Assembly (NCBI GenBank): GCA_012719195.1
Contig: JAAYAV010000141.1
Location: 1 to 14,269 of the forward strand
Direction of reading: 5' to 3'
From: Anaerolineae bacterium
GTDB taxonomy: Bacteria; Chloroflexota; Anaerolineae; DRVO01
Length of the DNA stretch: 14,269 nt
Within the stretch, counting starts at the first letter, position 1. Each line of letters begins with the position of its first letter. Shown here piece by piece: positions 1 through 7,767 of this stretch. Under the pieces are notes generated by a model, which was not told where the DNA came from, searched no databases, and worked only from the letters and a program-made list of their open reading frames with translations. A program made the translations under genes and the position numbers.

Positions 1-1191
1 CTTTCGTCGGCGGCCTGGGAGAGCCTGCCTCTGCTGCCCTACCTGCAGTTCCCCTGGCGGCTGCAGGCGGTCCTCACCCTCTCGACGGCAGTGCTGGCGG
101 CGGCGAACGTTCTCTGGCTCACCGCTGAGCGTCCCCGGGAGCTTCTCGTGGCCCTGGCGAGCAGCGCAGTAGTCGTAGCAGGGTTGGCCGGGCTGGCCCT
201 GGAGCCGGCGCGAATGCCCGGGCACGAGGAGCCCCTTCGGGAGGCTGATGTCTCCCAGCAGGGTCTGGTCGAGTACGATTTCCAGACGGCGCTCTGGCTG
301 CGCGAGCACGGCGGTGAGTGGCTGCTGGAGTACCTCCCGCGCTGGGCCCTGGCGCACCGGTCTGACTTCTTCCTCCCCGCCCCGGCAGCCGAGCAGCCCC
401 CGGCCCAACTCGCCGTGGAGCGAGTCACCGTTCACTCCCACCGCCCCCTCGCCGAGGACCTGACAGTCATACTTGGTTCGCCCGGGCCGCTGGTGTGGCA
501 CCGCTTCTACTTCCCCGGCTGGCGCGTTACGGTGGATGGCCGGGCAGCAGAGGCGCGGCCGGAGGGCCCCCTCGGTTTGCTGGCCGTAGACCTCCCGGCG
601 GGCGAGCATCGCGTGCAGCTCAGATACGGCCTCACCTCGGCGGCCACCGTGGGCGCACTGCTCAGCCTGCTTGGGCTGGCAGTCACGGTCGGATTGGCGG
701 CAGTAGCCCGGTCACGGCTGCCATGGCCGCTGCTGGGGGTGGCGGCCTTGGGCCTGGCTCTGGTGGCCGGGCGGGCTCACGCCTACCCAACCACTCAGAA
801 CTCGTCTGCCATTGACGCGACGCTGGGCGAGTCGTTGCGTCTCGTCGCCTACCAGGCCGAGCAGCAGGGCGCGCAGCTTGAGGTGACCCTCTACTGGCTC
901 GCCCTCCAGAGTCCCGACCAGGACTACCGCGTCTTCGTCCACGCCGTCGGAGACGACGGCGAGATGCTGGCGCAGCACGACGGCCAGCCCGGGCTCGAGT
1001 TCAGCCCTACCACCCGCTGGGTGGCGGGCGAGTTGATGGTTGATCGCCACTACCTGGCCCTCCCGCCCGGTCCGGTCACGCTCTATGCCGGCATGTACAC
1101 CCTGCCCGAAGTGACAAACCTGCCGGTGCGTCAGGACGGCCACGAGGTGCCCGATGGGCGCGTCCTTGTGGGTCGCTGGAGCGCGCCGTGA
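1..1191 (+). CDS. PTPS-related polytopic membrane protein, 3' part (5' end outside window)
   Basis: The reading frame is open from the first base, so the gene starts upstream; 396 C-terminal residues are visible. The first visible residues carry WE-x-LPLL followed by LQFPWRL (visible 6-21). The same stretch occurs at residues 343-358 of the minus-strand protein at 5562-7751, which makes the two paralogues. Visible order: membrane segments (about 22-70), an extracytoplasmic beta-rich part with EYLPRW (110-115) and FPGW-x-VTVDG (171-180), two membrane segments (about 215-258), then a C-terminal beta-sandwich-like domain (about 275-396) with TLYW (296-299) and YRVFVH. The family (6-pyruvoyl-tetrahydropterin synthase-related membrane protein, PF10131 type) is usually thought to be GT-C-like; no enzymatic role is proven, and the catalytic N-terminal part is not visible here. 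The stop overlaps the next gene's GTG start as GTGA, implying translational coupling. Confident that it is a real, truncated gene; the exact function is uncertain. Confidence 0.87.
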   Translation, partial: LSSAAWESLPLLPYLQFPWRLQAVLTLSTAVLAAANVLWLTAERPRELLVALASSAVVVAGLAGLALEPARMPGHEEPLREADVSQQGLVEYDFQTALWLREHGGEWLLEYLPRWALAHRSDFFLPAPAAEQPPAQLAVERVTVHSHRPLAEDLTVILGSPGPLVWHRFYFPGWRVTVDGRAAEARPEGPLGLLAVDLPAGEHRVQLRYGLTSAATVGALLSLLGLAVTVGLAAVARSRLPWPLLGVAALGLALVAGRAHAYPTTQNSSAIDATLGESLRLVAYQAEQQGAQLEVTLYWLALQSPDQDYRVFVHAVGDDGEMLAQHDGQPGLEFSPTTRWVAGELMVDRHYLALPPGPVTLYAGMYTLPEVTNLPVRQDGHEVPDGRVLVGRWSAP

Positions 1192-3842
1192 GCCGTCGCT
1201 ACCGCCTGGCGGCACTCGTGTTCGTCGTCTTGGGCTGGGGACTACGGCTGCGGAATCTGGGGGGACCGGAGCTCTGGTTTGATGAGGCCGCCTCCCACTT
1301 CATCGCCGCCCGCCCTCCGGCAGACATCCTCAGCTACGTGGCCTCTGCTCCGTTCGAGCATCCGCCGCTCTACTACCTGCTCCTAAACGTCGCCATGCGC
1401 TTCCTTGGAGAGACCGAGTGGGCCCTGCGATTCCCCTCCGTCCTGCTGGGCGTAGTCCTGCTGACTGGGCTCTGGCGCGCCGGGACCTCGCTCGCGGGGC
1501 TGCCGCTCGGGCTCGCGGTAGTGTCCTTTGCCGCCGTCTCGCCTTTCCTCATCACCTACGCCCAGGAAGCGAGGATGTACGCCCTCCTCCAGTGCCTGGG
1601 GCTCCTCAGCACAGCCTTGCTGCATCGCGCGCTTCTGCGGCCGGGGTGGACGGGCTGGCTGCCATACGGCCTCACCATGGCCCTCGGCCTGGCCACCCAC
1701 TACTTCTTCGCCTTCCTGCTTCCGGCGCACGCTCTCATGGCGGTGGTGCTGGAACCTGTGCCGGCCCGTAGCGCCCTTCGGCGCGTGGCCCTGGCCGGGG
1801 CCGCGTTAGTCGCCGCTGGAGCGCTGGCCATCGTGCTCCTGCCCGGTCCCCGCGCCGCCGCCGAGCAGATGCTCCGCGAGTCCCTTTGGGGCAAGTCGCC
1901 GGAAGCCGTCGGCCGGCTACTGCTCGACTGGGCCTACGGCGGCGCCATCATCACTGATCGCCCCTCCTGGGCGCAGCCACTCTCGGCCCTGGCGCTGCTC
2001 CTGCCCCTGGTGGGCCTGGCAGCGGCCGTTCTCACCCGGCGCACGCGTGCGGGGATGGGCCTGTGGATCCTTGTGCCGACCGCCATCGCCATCGCCATCC
2101 CCTACGGAGGCCTGGTCCTGCGGCACTTCTCCTACGTTGCGCCTGCTCTCTGCCTGCTCGCCGGAGCGGGGCTGCTGGCGCTGGGGCGCCGATCCCGAGC
2201 CTTAGGGGTGTTGGGGATCGCCGTAGTCGCCGCCACGGCCCTGCCCGGCCTGGTCTGGCTCGGCGCGAGCGAGAAGGGACACTATCGCGACGCCATGGCC
2301 CATCTGAGCCAGCGCCACCGGCCCGACGACGTCCTGCTGCTGGGCAACCCCCACCAGTGGGTGCCATTCACCTACTACAACCGATCTGGGCTGGAGAGCC
2401 TCTCCGTGGGCGATGGCCGGCCCCTGCCGGTCACCGAGGTGGAGGGCGCCGGGCGCGTGTGGCTACTGGAGTGGGAGACATGGGCCGTGCCTGACATCGG
2501 TCAGGTCCGGCAGGGGCTGAGTGAGCACGCGGCCGAGGCCTACCGGCTCGAGCTGTCCCAGGATGTGCGCCTCACGCTGCTCTACCGTCTTCCTGCCGGG
2601 GGGGCCGAGCGCGTCGCGCCGTGGTCCTGGTCGGAACGGTACGCCGTCGGCGAAGCCTGGGCCTGGACCGGCTCACTGGTGCCAGGAGACGCCGTCCTGG
2701 CGCGCATCTGCTGGCACGCCCAGCCGCCCGCTGCTGACACCGCGGTGTTGGTGCTCCGTCTCAGCGACGCTGACGGCCGCGTCTGGGCGGAGTCTACCCA
2801 GCCGGCCGGGACCAACCGTCGGTCCGCGGACGCTCGCTGTACCGACCATGCCCTGAGCATTCCCGGCGGCACTCCTCCCGGCGGATACCGGGCCGAACTG
2901 GGCCTGGTGGAACTGCCCGGAGGCGCCCAGGTGGCCGCAACCGCCGCCGACGGCACCGCGCTGGGGCCCTGGGTGTCGCTGGGCGAGTTCGACGTCGCGG
3001 CGGCACCCTACCCTCCTCCCCCGATCATCGCCGGTACCGGCGGCGAGTTGGCCGGGGGGTTACGGCTGCTGGGATCGGAGACCGATAGGTCGAGCCTGAG
3101 CGCCGGCTCAGACTGGGACGGGATCGTCCAGGTGACCACCGAGGCGGCTGGAGCGCCGGCCGCACTGCCGGTGCGCCTGGTGGGCGCCGGCAGGGAGACA
3201 GCGCTGGGCACCTGGTCCCCAGCCAGCGGGGCGACCGGGAGCGAGGTTCTCCGGTGCCCCCTCACCGTCCGCCTGCCCGCCGATCTGCCTGCCGGCGAGT
3301 ACCGGCTCGAGGTGGGCGGCAGGGTTCTGAGCGGGCTACAAGCACTGGCGGCCCGGCTGGGCATTTCCGGCGCCGGCTGGGCGACGGTGGACACCTTCTC
3401 CGTCACGGCTCGTACTCTCAACCGCGTAGGAGGGACTCCGCGCTCGGACTTAGGTGTGACCTTCGGTGGCTCCGTAGGACTCTACGGGCTCAACCAGCAG
3501 CTTGACGGCGAGCATCTGCGCCTCACCCTGTACTGGGAAGCGCTCGCTCCCGTAGGCGAGTCCTACAAGGCCTTTGTGCATCTGGCCCGCCCCGGCGAGG
3601 ACGAGCCGGTGGCCCAGGACGACCGACCACCCGCCAACGTGCCCACCGGCGAGTGGCTCGTGGGCGAGACGTTCACCTCGGAGCACGTCCTCGCTCTGCC
3701 AGGGGAAGGAGAGAGCCTTCGTCTACGGGTCGGCTTGTACAGCGAGCGGACCATGGAGCGTCTGGCCGCGTCTGGTCCGGGGACGGCGGTGGATCACGTC
3801 GAGTTGCTGGTCGAGCCGGGCGGCCTCATTGTGATCCCGTGA
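1188..3842 (+). CDS. GT39-like (ArnT/PMT type) membrane glycosyltransferase with large beta-rich C-terminal extension
   Basis: Predicted integral-membrane GT-C glycosyltransferase transferring a sugar from a polyprenyl-phosphate donor on the extracytoplasmic side; acceptor unknown. N-terminal hydrophobic region (about 1-360) with the first-loop acidic motif WFDEA (30-34), EHPPLYY (57-63) and QEARMYAL (126-133), all typical of GT39/PMT_2 proteins. Residues about 362-470 form a soluble domain (GHYRDA, 364-369). The C-terminal half is unusually long, giving 884 residues where such enzymes are often 450-600. It looks like three degenerate beta-sandwich units: about 498-604, 622-740 and 763-877. 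The last has the clearest signature (LTLYWEALAP, YKAFVHLA). A proline-rich linker (607-612) separates units 1 and 2. The GTG start overlaps the previous stop and has GGAG at 1178-1181, six bases away. The 3' end overlaps the convergent gene by 17 bp. Family call firm; donor and acceptor unknown. Confidence 0.9.
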   Translation: MSRRYRLAALVFVVLGWGLRLRNLGGPELWFDEAASHFIAARPPADILSYVASAPFEHPPLYYLLLNVAMRFLGETEWALRFPSVLLGVVLLTGLWRAGTSLAGLPLGLAVVSFAAVSPFLITYAQEARMYALLQCLGLLSTALLHRALLRPGWTGWLPYGLTMALGLATHYFFAFLLPAHALMAVVLEPVPARSALRRVALAGAALVAAGALAIVLLPGPRAAAEQMLRESLWGKSPEAVGRLLLDWAYGGAIITDRPSWAQPLSALALLLPLVGLAAAVLTRRTRAGMGLWILVPTAIAIAIPYGGLVLRHFSYVAPALCLLAGAGLLALGRRSRALGVLGIAVVAATALPGLVWLGASEKGHYRDAMAHLSQRHRPDDVLLLGNPHQWVPFTYYNRSGLESLSVGDGRPLPVTEVEGAGRVWLLEWETWAVPDIGQVRQGLSEHAAEAYRLELSQDVRLTLLYRLPAGGAERVAPWSWSERYAVGEAWAWTGSLVPGDAVLARICWHAQPPAADTAVLVLRLSDADGRVWAESTQPAGTNRRSADARCTDHALSIPGGTPPGGYRAELGLVELPGGAQVAATAADGTALGPWVSLGEFDVAAAPYPPPPIIAGTGGELAGGLRLLGSETDRSSLSAGSDWDGIVQVTTEAAGAPAALPVRLVGAGRETALGTWSPASGATGSEVLRCPLTVRLPADLPAGEYRLEVGGRVLSGLQALAARLGISGAGWATVDTFSVTARTLNRVGGTPRSDLGVTFGGSVGLYGLNQQLDGEHLRLTLYWEALAPVGESYKAFVHLARPGEDEPVAQDDRPPANVPTGEWLVGETFTSEHVLALPGEGESLRLRVGLYSERTMERLAASGPGTAVDHVELLVEPGGLIVIP

Positions 3843-3871
3843 CAAGCAGTTCTCCCAGCTCGACGAACTCG
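3800..3871. repeat. Imperfect inverted repeat across the convergent gene ends
   Basis: CGAGTT (3800-3805) and GTCGAG (3810-3815) pair with AACTCG (3866-3871) and CTCGAC (3859-3864). Most of the next five bases inward also pair (3816-3820 with 3854-3858, one mismatch). GCTG on one arm is opposed by a single G on the other. The loop is about 33 nt and contains both stop codons. The arms encode similar C-termini of the two convergent proteins (VELLVEP and VELGELLV), so shared ancestry can explain it. It could also act as a bidirectional transcript-end structure, since no other terminator candidate is seen here. There is no T-tract on either side. Confidence 0.5.
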
Positions 3872-5565
3872 CCTGACGGCGTCCCGTCCACAGTCACGGG
3901 CCACCACGAGTCCTCGCCCAACGTCTGTACCCCTGCCTCCAGGCGGTAGCGTCCCGGCGCGACCTCGTCCGGTAGCGGGATGGCTCGCGCGCCCGTGACG
4001 ACAACCCCGGCGGGCCAGCAGTCCGGCGCGTAGGCCCCGCCGTCGGGCACGCCGCGCCGCCATGACACTAAGTTGCCCTGTCCGTCCAGCACGCGCACGG
4101 TGAGCCAGGAGGTGGCGGGCAGCGGTCGTAGTGACCGCCACCAGGCCCACAATCGCGGAGGATCCCCCGCCTCTCCACCATCGTCAATGCGCCAGCCCAC
4201 CAGTTCGAGCCGTTCATCGAAGACCACAGTGGCCGAGGACCTCGCGGTAGGATCGTCGCCCATCCTGGTCAGGGGAAACACCGGGTTTATGCCCTCGGCA
4301 AGACCGTAGACGTTCACCACAAGCATCGTCGCTGTCAGCAGCGGCGTTGCCGCGTCGCGCCAGCGACGGCCCATCCCCAGGGCCGCCCCAGAGCCAATGA
4401 GCGGCACGAGAGCCGCCGCCGCCGGGTAGAGCAGACGGGCCTGGTCGGTGCCCATCACCGCCATCGCCCAGCGCACCCAGGAGACGAAGAACCCGAGCGC
4501 CCATAGCAGCAGCACCGGAGTGCTGGTGCGCAGCGCTGGGCTGCCTGCTCGCGCCCACCCGCGCAGGGCGAGAGCCAGCACCAGGACAGTGGCCGCCAGC
4601 GACACCACGTAGAACCACGACGGCAGTCCCATCCCGACGTACGAGAGCCAGTAGGAGCGATACAAGCCGGTTAGGTCGGACAGCCAGGCGACCGCTCCCT
4701 CGCGCACCGCGTTCGTGCCCTCCACGAGTTCCCACGCCAGCGGGTGCCCGTAGCGGATGGTGTTCAGCGCGAACCAGGGCCCGCTGACGATGCCGGCACC
4801 GGCTCCGAGGGCGATCAGGTCCATCACCGACTCTCGGACCCGGGGCCAGGCCCGCCTTCCGCGCCGGCCGGCCCATATCGCGGCCGCCAGACCAAGCCCG
4901 GCGGCCAGGAGGCTCACCTTCGCCAGGATCGCCAGCCCCCAGATCACGCCGATGGCCAGCAGCCGGCGGCGGCGGGCCGGCCGGCGCACCAGGCCGACGC
5001 TCCGGTAGACCAGCAGGGAGCCGAGGGCAACTGCCAGGCTGTCGTTGGTGGCGGCCCCATGCACCAGGGAGAACTGGGGCATCAGGGCCAGCCCCGCAAC
5101 GGCGATGACTCCCGCTGCCGGCGAGCCACCACTGAGTAGCATGGCCGTCTGGAAGCAGGCAAAGGCGGTGACCGCCGCCAGCACGGCCGAGAGGGCGCGC
5201 ATTAGGTGCCACCCGGCCGCCCAGCCCGCATAGGGAAAGCGCTCGGCGGCAGTGTGCACGAGCAAGAATGAGGGGCCGCCTGGCTCCAGGGTGAAGTCGG
5301 CGTTGGCCAGAAGCGGCAATTGCTCCACATCACCCAGGCCCACCAGCGGGGCCGCCAAGGCATAGAGCAGCGGCGGCTGAAAGGCCTCATGCTCCTCCTC
5401 GGCGCGGGGCAGGCGCTGCTCCGCCGCCAGGATGCGGGCGTAGTTGTAGTGGCCCGGTTCGTCAGGAGCCTCGCCCAGCGGCACCACCAGCCCATAGACC
5501 AGCGCGCAGGCGAGAGTCAGGGCAACCATCCCCTTTCGCAGCCAGACCTCCTGGAAGCCGATCAC
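3826..5565 (-). CDS. GT39-like membrane glycosyltransferase (DEPxH type)
   Basis: Predicted polytopic GT-C protein of 579 residues. After one N-terminal membrane segment (about 12-30) comes the acidic loop motif PDEPGHYNYAR (34-44), then FQPPLLYAL (62-70) and ATNDSLAVALG (172-182). These are characteristic of GT39/DUF2142-like polyprenyl-phosphate-sugar-dependent transferases; the DE pair is the expected metal/catalytic site. About ten further hydrophobic segments run to about 422. Residues about 450-579 are a C-terminal extracytoplasmic beta-rich domain (LELVGW, APGRYRLEAGV, FVELGELLV), a diverged relative of those on the neighbouring proteins. The GTG start forms a GTGA overlap with the upstream gene's stop. 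GAGGTG (5571-5576 on the opposite strand sense) lies five bases before it, which fixes the start. It is the last gene of the minus-strand run, and its end overlaps the convergent plus-strand gene. Sugar and acceptor cannot be told. Confidence 0.88.
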   Translation of the reverse strand: MIGFQEVWLRKGMVALTLACALVYGLVVPLGEAPDEPGHYNYARILAAEQRLPRAEEEHEAFQPPLLYALAAPLVGLGDVEQLPLLANADFTLEPGGPSFLLVHTAAERFPYAGWAAGWHLMRALSAVLAAVTAFACFQTAMLLSGGSPAAGVIAVAGLALMPQFSLVHGAATNDSLAVALGSLLVYRSVGLVRRPARRRRLLAIGVIWGLAILAKVSLLAAGLGLAAAIWAGRRGRRAWPRVRESVMDLIALGAGAGIVSGPWFALNTIRYGHPLAWELVEGTNAVREGAVAWLSDLTGLYRSYWLSYVGMGLPSWFYVVSLAATVLVLALALRGWARAGSPALRTSTPVLLLWALGFFVSWVRWAMAVMGTDQARLLYPAAAALVPLIGSGAALGMGRRWRDAATPLLTATMLVVNVYGLAEGINPVFPLTRMGDDPTARSSATVVFDERLELVGWRIDDGGEAGDPPRLWAWWRSLRPLPATSWLTVRVLDGQGNLVSWRRGVPDGGAYAPDCWPAGVVVTGARAIPLPDEVAPGRYRLEAGVQTLGEDSWWPVTVDGTPSGEFVELGELLVTGSQ

Positions 5566-7751
5566 GGGAGCACCTCGACATACCCGAGGAGGGCTCGCTG
5601 GTTCCCCTCTTGCTCACCCTCACTCACGGCAAGATTACTCACCTCGGGCCAGCGGTAGAGGCCCACATAGACAGCGTAGCGGCCGGGCTCGCTGCCCTCC
5701 GGGATGCCGAGCCGTCGCCGATCAAGTACGACCTCACCCCCGACCATGCGCGTGGTGCGCGTGTAGCCCCCCACCAGGTCGCCATCGCTCTGAGAACGTA
5801 CCTCACCCAATGGCGACTCCAGGTGCGCGAACACCTTGTAGTTCTCCTGCGGGGTCGCCCGCGCCAGCCAGTAGAGATCCAGGGTCACCTCGTCCCCCGC
5901 ACGCCGGGTCGCCTCGCTCTGCCACCCGACCAGTGCCACGTCGCGCTCAAAGGGCACCCAGGCCGGCTGTACCGCGGACTCCCGGGCGCCGCAGCCGGTG
6001 GCCCAGTAGGTTGCCACCAGGGCCGCCAAGGCCAACGGCAGTGCCCAGCGACGGCGACCTCGCGCCGCCACGAGGACAAGCCCTGCCGCCACCAGGCCCG
6101 AGAGCAGACCGCCCCCGCGCGCCGCCGCGCTGGCCCCGACGCTCCAGCGGACGGCGTGGCTGCCCGCCGGCACCGCGGCTGACGCCAGACCAAGATCGGT
6201 GTAGGGCTCGCTGCCGACAGCGACCCCATCGACGGTGACACTTTGGCCAGGGTAGTGAAATGAGTGCCACGACAGCCGGACGGGCGAAGGCACGGAAACG
6301 TCGAGGCTGACTGAGTAGAGGCCGGCACCGGTGACCCTCACTCGCGCGTCATCCGGCAGGCGCACCAGAGGAGGCCGGTCTGACTCGACCGGATCCCAGG
6401 GCATGGCCGAGCGGTCCACAGTCACCCACACGGGCACGTATTCGGCCGTCCAGGTGGCCCCTACCTGGCCGATGGCGGCATCATGGTCCCACATCTGCTG
6501 CGCCCAGTGCTGCTCCGAAGCTGCCACCGTCGACCCGGGCAGATGCCAGAGAGAGGCGACCGCCAACACGACAGCGAGCGCGACGCACGTCAGGCCACCT
6601 ACGCCCGGCCGCCACCGGAGCAGCCCGTCCACACCGGCGCCCAAGAGGACGGCCCAGGCCAGGGCGAAGGGTCCCATCAATCGCCAGGGGAACTGCAGGA
6701 ACCCCAGCAGCGGCACGGCCTCCCACACCAAAGCCGTTGCCGTCCACTGCAGCGCCAGGCAGATCAGCCCTACCACACCCCAGTGCACCAAGCGCGCGCG
6801 GCCACCGGCACCTCGCGGCCGCGCCACGACTAGTGCCAGTGCGGCGAGTAGGCCCAGACCGATGGTCACAAGCCCAAGGGGATACTCGTGCGCCACGCCT
6901 TGCTGAGGGTAGTACCGGTAGAGCAGGGTTGGTGATGCGATCTGCAACAGGGGAACCAGGAAGCGCTGCCAGGCATCGGTGGAGAAAGTCTGCCCCAGGC
7001 CGACCAGACGCACCTCGGTGAGAACCGGCAGCCAGTAGAAGGCGGTCAGCAGCGTGCCCGCGACCGGAGCAGCCAGGGTGATGGCCAGCCGTCGAGTGCG
7101 TCTCCAGCCACAGACCAGCAGGTAGGCGGCCAACAGGGGCACAGCGAGGAAGGCAGACAGGTGGTGGGTCAGAACGAGCGCGGCCCATACCAGAGCCAGC
7201 CTCGTCCAGTCGGCGCGCGTGCCTCGCTCCAACGCTCGCTCGCCCACCAGGAGCAGTAGCGGCAGCAGGGCCAGCCCCCAGTGCTCGGCCAGCGCTCCCC
7301 GGACGTAGACATTGGCCAGCCGGTAGGGGAAGAGAACGTAGGCCGCCCCCACGAGAGCGGCCGGCGAACCGTGCATCCATCGCCGCGCCAGGCCGTAGGC
7401 GCCTGCCCCGGCCGTTGCGAAGCCCATGAACCACGACAGCTTCAGGGCCGCCTCTGCCCCCAGGCCGACCAGGTGGCCGGACAAGGCTTGGTAGTAGGCA
7501 GCCGCCCCGTAGAAGGTGAACACGGGCTGCCCGTAACCAAACGCGAACTGGGGAAGCCAGCGGGGGAAGCAGCACCCCTGTCCTACCGCCTCATCCAGAG
7601 CCATCATCCGGAAGAAGTGGAAGAGGCCGTCGTGGGTGTCCGGCAGACCGGCGCGCAGGAGGCCGCCGGAGGCAGCTACCGCCGCCGCCAGCACCAGCAG
7701 CAATGGCCGCTGCGAGGCGCCAACTCTAGGCAGAACATCCTCCCTCGACAC
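5562..7751 (-). CDS. PTPS-related polytopic membrane protein (PF10131 type, GT-C-like)
   Basis: Full-length 729-residue membrane protein. One N-terminal membrane segment (16-35) is followed by LPDTHDGLFHFFR (36-48), the conserved first-loop acidic motif of this family, and by FGYGQPVFTFYG (71-82). About ten hydrophobic segments run to 400. LQFPWRL (352-358) ends the membrane core. WTAEYVPVWV (434-443) and WHSFHYPGQSVTVDG (495-509) mark a beta-rich extracytoplasmic domain. Two more membrane segments (about 548-587) lead to a C-terminal beta-sandwich (602-729; LDLYWLA, YKVFAHLE). It is a paralogue of the truncated gene at the left window edge. The start chosen is GTG at 7751: it lies 14 nt after the upstream stop and has AGGGA 11 nt before it. 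The longer start at 7880 would overlap the upstream gene by 115 nt and add an uncharacteristic Arg/Pro-rich leader. Function presumed glycosyl transfer or glycan handling, not proven. Confidence 0.87.
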   Translation of the reverse strand: MSREDVLPRVGASQRPLLLVLAAAVAASGGLLRAGLPDTHDGLFHFFRMMALDEAVGQGCCFPRWLPQFAFGYGQPVFTFYGAAAYYQALSGHLVGLGAEAALKLSWFMGFATAGAGAYGLARRWMHGSPAALVGAAYVLFPYRLANVYVRGALAEHWGLALLPLLLLVGERALERGTRADWTRLALVWAALVLTHHLSAFLAVPLLAAYLLVCGWRRTRRLAITLAAPVAGTLLTAFYWLPVLTEVRLVGLGQTFSTDAWQRFLVPLLQIASPTLLYRYYPQQGVAHEYPLGLVTIGLGLLAALALVVARPRGAGGRARLVHWGVVGLICLALQWTATALVWEAVPLLGFLQFPWRLMGPFALAWAVLLGAGVDGLLRWRPGVGGLTCVALAVVLAVASLWHLPGSTVAASEQHWAQQMWDHDAAIGQVGATWTAEYVPVWVTVDRSAMPWDPVESDRPPLVRLPDDARVRVTGAGLYSVSLDVSVPSPVRLSWHSFHYPGQSVTVDGVAVGSEPYTDLGLASAAVPAGSHAVRWSVGASAAARGGGLLSGLVAAGLVLVAARGRRRWALPLALAALVATYWATGCGARESAVQPAWVPFERDVALVGWQSEATRRAGDEVTLDLYWLARATPQENYKVFAHLESPLGEVRSQSDGDLVGGYTRTTRMVGGEVVLDRRRLGIPEGSEPGRYAVYVGLYRWPEVSNLAVSEGEQEGNQRALLGYVEVLP

Positions 7752-7762
7752 GCAATCGCGTT

Positions 7763-7767
7763 TCCCT
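7763..7767 (-). promoter_or_regulatory. Ribosome binding site (AGGGA) for the PTPS-related gene
   Basis: AGGGA on the minus strand, 11 nt before the GTG at 7751. Its AG is also part of the upstream gene's TAG stop, so a terminating ribosome would sit on the site. It supports the 7751 start over 7880. The spacing is somewhat long, so this is a moderate site. Confidence 0.5.

Noticed and set aside
2082..2099. GCCATC hexamer repeated three times
   Set aside because: It encodes an Ala-Ile run within a membrane segment of the GT39-like protein; short, in frame and explained by codon use.
4214..5212. A 332-residue minus-strand frame inside the DEPxH glycosyltransferase gene
   Set aside because: Same-strand shadow frame; the composition lacks membrane segments or conserved motifs, while the main frame has them.
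6481..7575. A 364-residue frame on the minus strand inside the PTPS-related gene
   Set aside because: Low-complexity Arg/Gly/Ala-rich translation, a shadow of the 5562-7751 frame, with no motifs of its own.
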